From Desulfurococcales archaeon (GTDB taxonomy: Archaea > Thermoproteota > Thermoprotei_A > Sulfolobales > Acidilobaceae): a DNA stretch of 6,167 bases. The notes beneath the pieces were generated by a model, which was given only the letters and a program-made list of their open reading frames with translations, ran no database searches and was not told the DNA's origin. Both the position numbers and the translations under genes were made by a program. The stretch spans positions 1 to 6,167 of the forward strand of contig WAOU01000034.1 in NCBI GenBank assembly GCA_015521095.1, written 5' to 3'. This document shows, in pieces, positions 4,526 to 6,167 of the stretch. The first letter of the stretch is position 1, and every line of letters starts with the position of its first letter.

Positions 4526-5769
4526 TTTCTCCTGCCTCCTCTTCTCTTCGGTCTTCTCCTCTTTCCTCCCTTCCGCCTAGGGGGTCTAGATTGTCTCGCC
4601 TCGGGCTTCCGCTTAGGAGGCTTTGCATAGATCTTCTTGATTTCCTCGATTCTCCTTCTTAGGTCTTCTCTTAGCTTGTCTCCTATGAATCTTCCACTGA
4701 AGGCGTCAACTTTTGCAGCTATAGCTAGTTTGGCTGCCAGTGCCCGAGCGATTTTACCTCTCTGCCATTTAGGACTCTTGTGTATGTCTGGGTACTGGAA
4801 TATTATGCCGTGTTTTGGTGGTCTTCCACCGGTTCTTAGGGCTCTGAAGAGTGCTTTCTCTGCTCCTAGTACCTGTATGGTGCTTGCTGGCATGCGTGCT
4901 AGTTTGTCGAGTCCTCCGGCTAAGCTGATTAGTCGTGCTCCTAGTAGCGGTCCTACTATTGCTGTGATGTTTGGTGCTACCTCGTTCATCACTTGTTCGA
5001 TATATTCTGTTAGGTCTCTCCTCAGCTTGTAGAGTTGGGCAGTTATTTTGGCTAGTGTCTGTACTGCTTCTACGTCGAATTCTGATAGATCTGCTCCTAT
5101 ACTGTTCTTTGCTGCGTCGGCTATCTTCTTGGCTTTAGCCTCGCTGAATCCTAGCTCCTTTAATGCTTCTTCGGTAATATTGGATCTATGTCCGAGTTCT
5201 GCCACAATCTTGACGTAGTCTTCGTGTTCTCGTACGAGGTCGTTGAGTTCAGGGAAGTGTAGACTGTACCATTCCCTCAGCCTTGCTACGTATAGGTTTA
5301 CGGTCTTGTCGATATCATCGATCGCTCTAATAGCCTGGGCAGCAAGCATGTCTCTTTTCTCGGCGGCTCTCCTGAGTTTCCTACGGGTGTATTCTAGTTC
5401 TGCTTTGAAGAGCCAGTCTGCAAAAGCTTCTTCGCTATCACTGAATCCTGTCTCCACAGCGAGTTTGAATAGATTCATCCTCGCGGTTAGTGCGGCTTTA
5501 TTTCCTGGCTCTACTGCAACATCGAATCCACGCTTCGATATTGTTCTCGCTATATCATCGCTCTCAACTATTATCTTCTTGACTCCTTTTTCGGATAGTT
5601 TGTCTAGGAGCTTGGAGAGGGCTGCGTACATTTCTCCATTCTCTATTCTCATACCCTGATCTACTGCCTCGTCCATGTCGCGGGGAGCAAGCTCGTACTC
5701 AACTATGCTTCCATCATCCCTCAGAGCAAACGCTCCGATTATGAGGTCTGCTAGGTATACTTTTTCCAT
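4519..5769 (-). CDS. nop5: Nop5 (Nop56/58) core protein of the box C/D RNP
   Basis: A 416-residue scaffold that bridges L7Ae bound to box C/D guide RNA with fibrillarin. Layout: an N-terminal fibrillarin-binding domain (about 1-110), a long coiled-coil that mediates dimerisation (about 115-260, including AIRAIDDIDKTVNLYVARL), and the RNA/L7Ae-binding Nop domain (about 260-380) with APNITAIVGPLLGARL (265-280), GAEKALFRALRTGGRPPKHG (302-321) and IFQYPDIHKSPKWQRGK (323-339). The tail (383-416) is dominated by Lys, Arg, Pro and Gly, as in many Nop5 proteins. A TTG at 5802 would add 11 residues, but it coincides with the predicted transcription start. ATG at 5769 has GGTGAT (5777-5782) seven bases ahead and begins with the family's usual hydrophobic first strand. 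It is the first gene of the nop5-fibrillarin-DUF61 operon. Confidence 0.96.
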   Translation of the reverse strand: MEKVYLADLIIGAFALRDDGSIVEYELAPRDMDEAVDQGMRIENGEMYAALSKLLDKLSEKGVKKIIVESDDIARTISKRGFDVAVEPGNKAALTARMNLFKLAVETGFSDSEEAFADWLFKAELEYTRRKLRRAAEKRDMLAAQAIRAIDDIDKTVNLYVARLREWYSLHFPELNDLVREHEDYVKIVAELGHRSNITEEALKELGFSEAKAKKIADAAKNSIGADLSEFDVEAVQTLAKITAQLYKLRRDLTEYIEQVMNEVAPNITAIVGPLLGARLISLAGGLDKLARMPASTIQVLGAEKALFRALRTGGRPPKHGIIFQYPDIHKSPKWQRGKIARALAAKLAIAAKVDAFSGRFIGDKLREDLRRRIEEIKKIYAKPPKRKPEARQSRPPRRKGGKRRRPKRRGGRRKR

Positions 5770-5776
5770 TACTAAT

Positions 5777-5782
5777 ATCACC
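5777..5782 (-). promoter_or_regulatory. Shine-Dalgarno site that decides the nop5 start
   Basis: The minus strand reads GGTGAT seven bases before ATG 5769. It lies inside the longer reading frame beginning at TTG 5802 and so argues for the internal ATG. Confidence 0.7.
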
Positions 5783-5820
5783 CTTGAACTACTCCGATAC
5801 AATAAGAAGACGTATTAGAT

Positions 5821-5831
5821 AATATAAAAAG
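5821..5831 (-). promoter_or_regulatory. TATA box of the nop5-fibrillarin-DUF61 operon
   Basis: The minus strand reads CTTTTTATATT, a good archaeal TATA box. The predicted start site is near 5800, giving a leader of about 30 bases before ATG 5769. Confidence 0.6.
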
Positions 5832-5880
5832 ATACACGAGATCCTGGCTTCCCCGTATATGTTCTCTGGGTACCTAAACA

Positions 5881-5957
5881 TGCACGGTTTCTATGATCTT
5901 CGATTGCACGGATAGAATACTTTATATAAGGATTCTAGGGACTAGACGATTGCATGG
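5881..5957 (+). repeat. Three TGCAYGG repeats around the rps30e promoter
   Basis: TGCACGG occurs at 5881-5887 and 5905-5911 and TGCATGG at 5951-5957. The last two extend to an 11-base near-identical repeat (CGATTGCACGG, 5901-5911; CGATTGCATGG, 5947-5957) flanking the TATA box at 5920-5930. They may be a regulator site or chance. Confidence 0.4.
5920..5930 (+). promoter_or_regulatory. TATA box of rps30e
   Basis: CTTTATATAAG is a near-ideal archaeal TATA box, 43 bases (centre) before ATG 5968. The predicted start site is near 5950. It supports the internal ATG, because an upstream in-frame ATG at 5893 would precede the promoter. Confidence 0.7.
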
Positions 5958-5967
5958 TGGAAGAATC

Positions 5968-6138
5968 ATGCCGACACACGGATCAATGACAAAGGCAGGG
6001 AAGGTCAGGAAGCAGACACCGAAAATTGAGGGTAAGCAGAGGAAGGGCTTACCTCCAAGAATTAGGAACAGGATAAGATACATTAACAGGTTCATAAAGA
6101 GGAAGGAGGAAGCCACTATACGGAGGAGAAGAAGGTAA
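5968..6138 (+). CDS. rps30e: Small-subunit ribosomal protein eS30 (S30e)
   Basis: A 56-residue, highly basic component of the 30S subunit. The opening [20 protein letters not shown] followed by the LPPRIRNR segment (28-35) is diagnostic of archaeal S30e, and it ends in an Arg-rich tail (IRRRRR). Length fits the family. The frame opens further upstream at 5893, but that ATG lies ahead of the TATA box; ATG 5968 has GGTGG (5956-5960) as a Shine-Dalgarno site seven bases ahead. In eukaryotes this protein is made as a fusion to a ubiquitin-like domain, which is absent here. It is divergent from the nop5 operon. The 29 bases after the stop, to the window end, show no gene. Confidence 0.95.
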   Translation: MPTHGSMTKAGKVRKQTPKIEGKQRKGLPPRIRNRIRYINRFIKRKEEATIRRRRR

Positions 6139-6167
6139 ACCTAATAGAGCCACTCTAAATTAATGTA

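Noticed and set aside
4986..4994. Perfect C-box sequence (GTGATGA) on the minus strand inside nop5, as a possible box C/D sRNA
   Set aside because: No D box (CTGA) at a suitable distance downstream, and the bases encode conserved residues (QVMNE) of the Nop domain.
4637..5659. Plus-strand frames of 131 and 138 codons opposite nop5
   Set aside because: Shadow frames of the highly conserved nop5 gene, with no start signals or family pattern.
1..6167. CRISPR arrays, insertion sequences, toxin-antitoxin or phage genes
   Set aside because: No spaced direct repeats, transposase-like frames, terminal inverted repeats or suitable small gene pairs were seen on either strand.

Overview
This window looks like ordinary core chromosome of a hyperthermophilic crenarchaeon (Thermoproteota), most probably from the Desulfurococcales or a close relative. 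The evidence is archaeal gene content (stand-alone L40e and S30e ribosomal proteins, Nop5 and fibrillarin of the box C/D RNP, a DUF61 protein, a crenarchaeal-type prenyl diphosphate synthase), TATA boxes close to gene starts, GGTGAT-type Shine-Dalgarno sites, heavy use of ATA/CTA/AGA/AGG codons, and a tRNA carrying a canonical archaeal intron. The order-level placement is an inference. No mobile element, CRISPR array, phage gene or toxin-antitoxin pair is visible.

Left part (1-1990). A minus-strand gene for a NusA-like protein with an N-terminal Cys cluster runs off the left edge. It is divergent from rpl40e (661-813, too short to be picked up by a simple length cutoff). Downstream of rpl40e come a T6 tract and a regulator gene (926-1939) that joins a ModE-type winged helix to a periplasmic-binding-protein-like ligand domain; it is the only regulator here. 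Middle part (1990-2300). Two minus-strand tRNA genes, Glu(UUC) and intron-containing Cys(GCA), each have a TATA box of their own and an encoded CCA. Right part (2300-5770, minus strand). Nop5, fibrillarin and a DUF61 protein form a tight three-gene operon (gaps of 6 and 9 bases), followed by a separately promoted isoprenyl diphosphate synthase for membrane lipid chains. Right edge: rps30e is divergent from the nop5 operon.

The common theme is translation and ribosome biogenesis: two ribosomal proteins, two tRNAs, the two core proteins of the rRNA 2'-O-methylation machine and a probable RNA-binding NusA-like factor. The lipid gene and the ligand-sensing regulator are bystanders. I do not see an undescribed system. 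The best leads are modest: DUF61 linked to the box C/D RNP genes, the tRNA-Cys precursor structure, the unblocked chain-length pocket of the prenyl synthase, the odd translation start of the regulator, and repeats or palindromes at two promoters.
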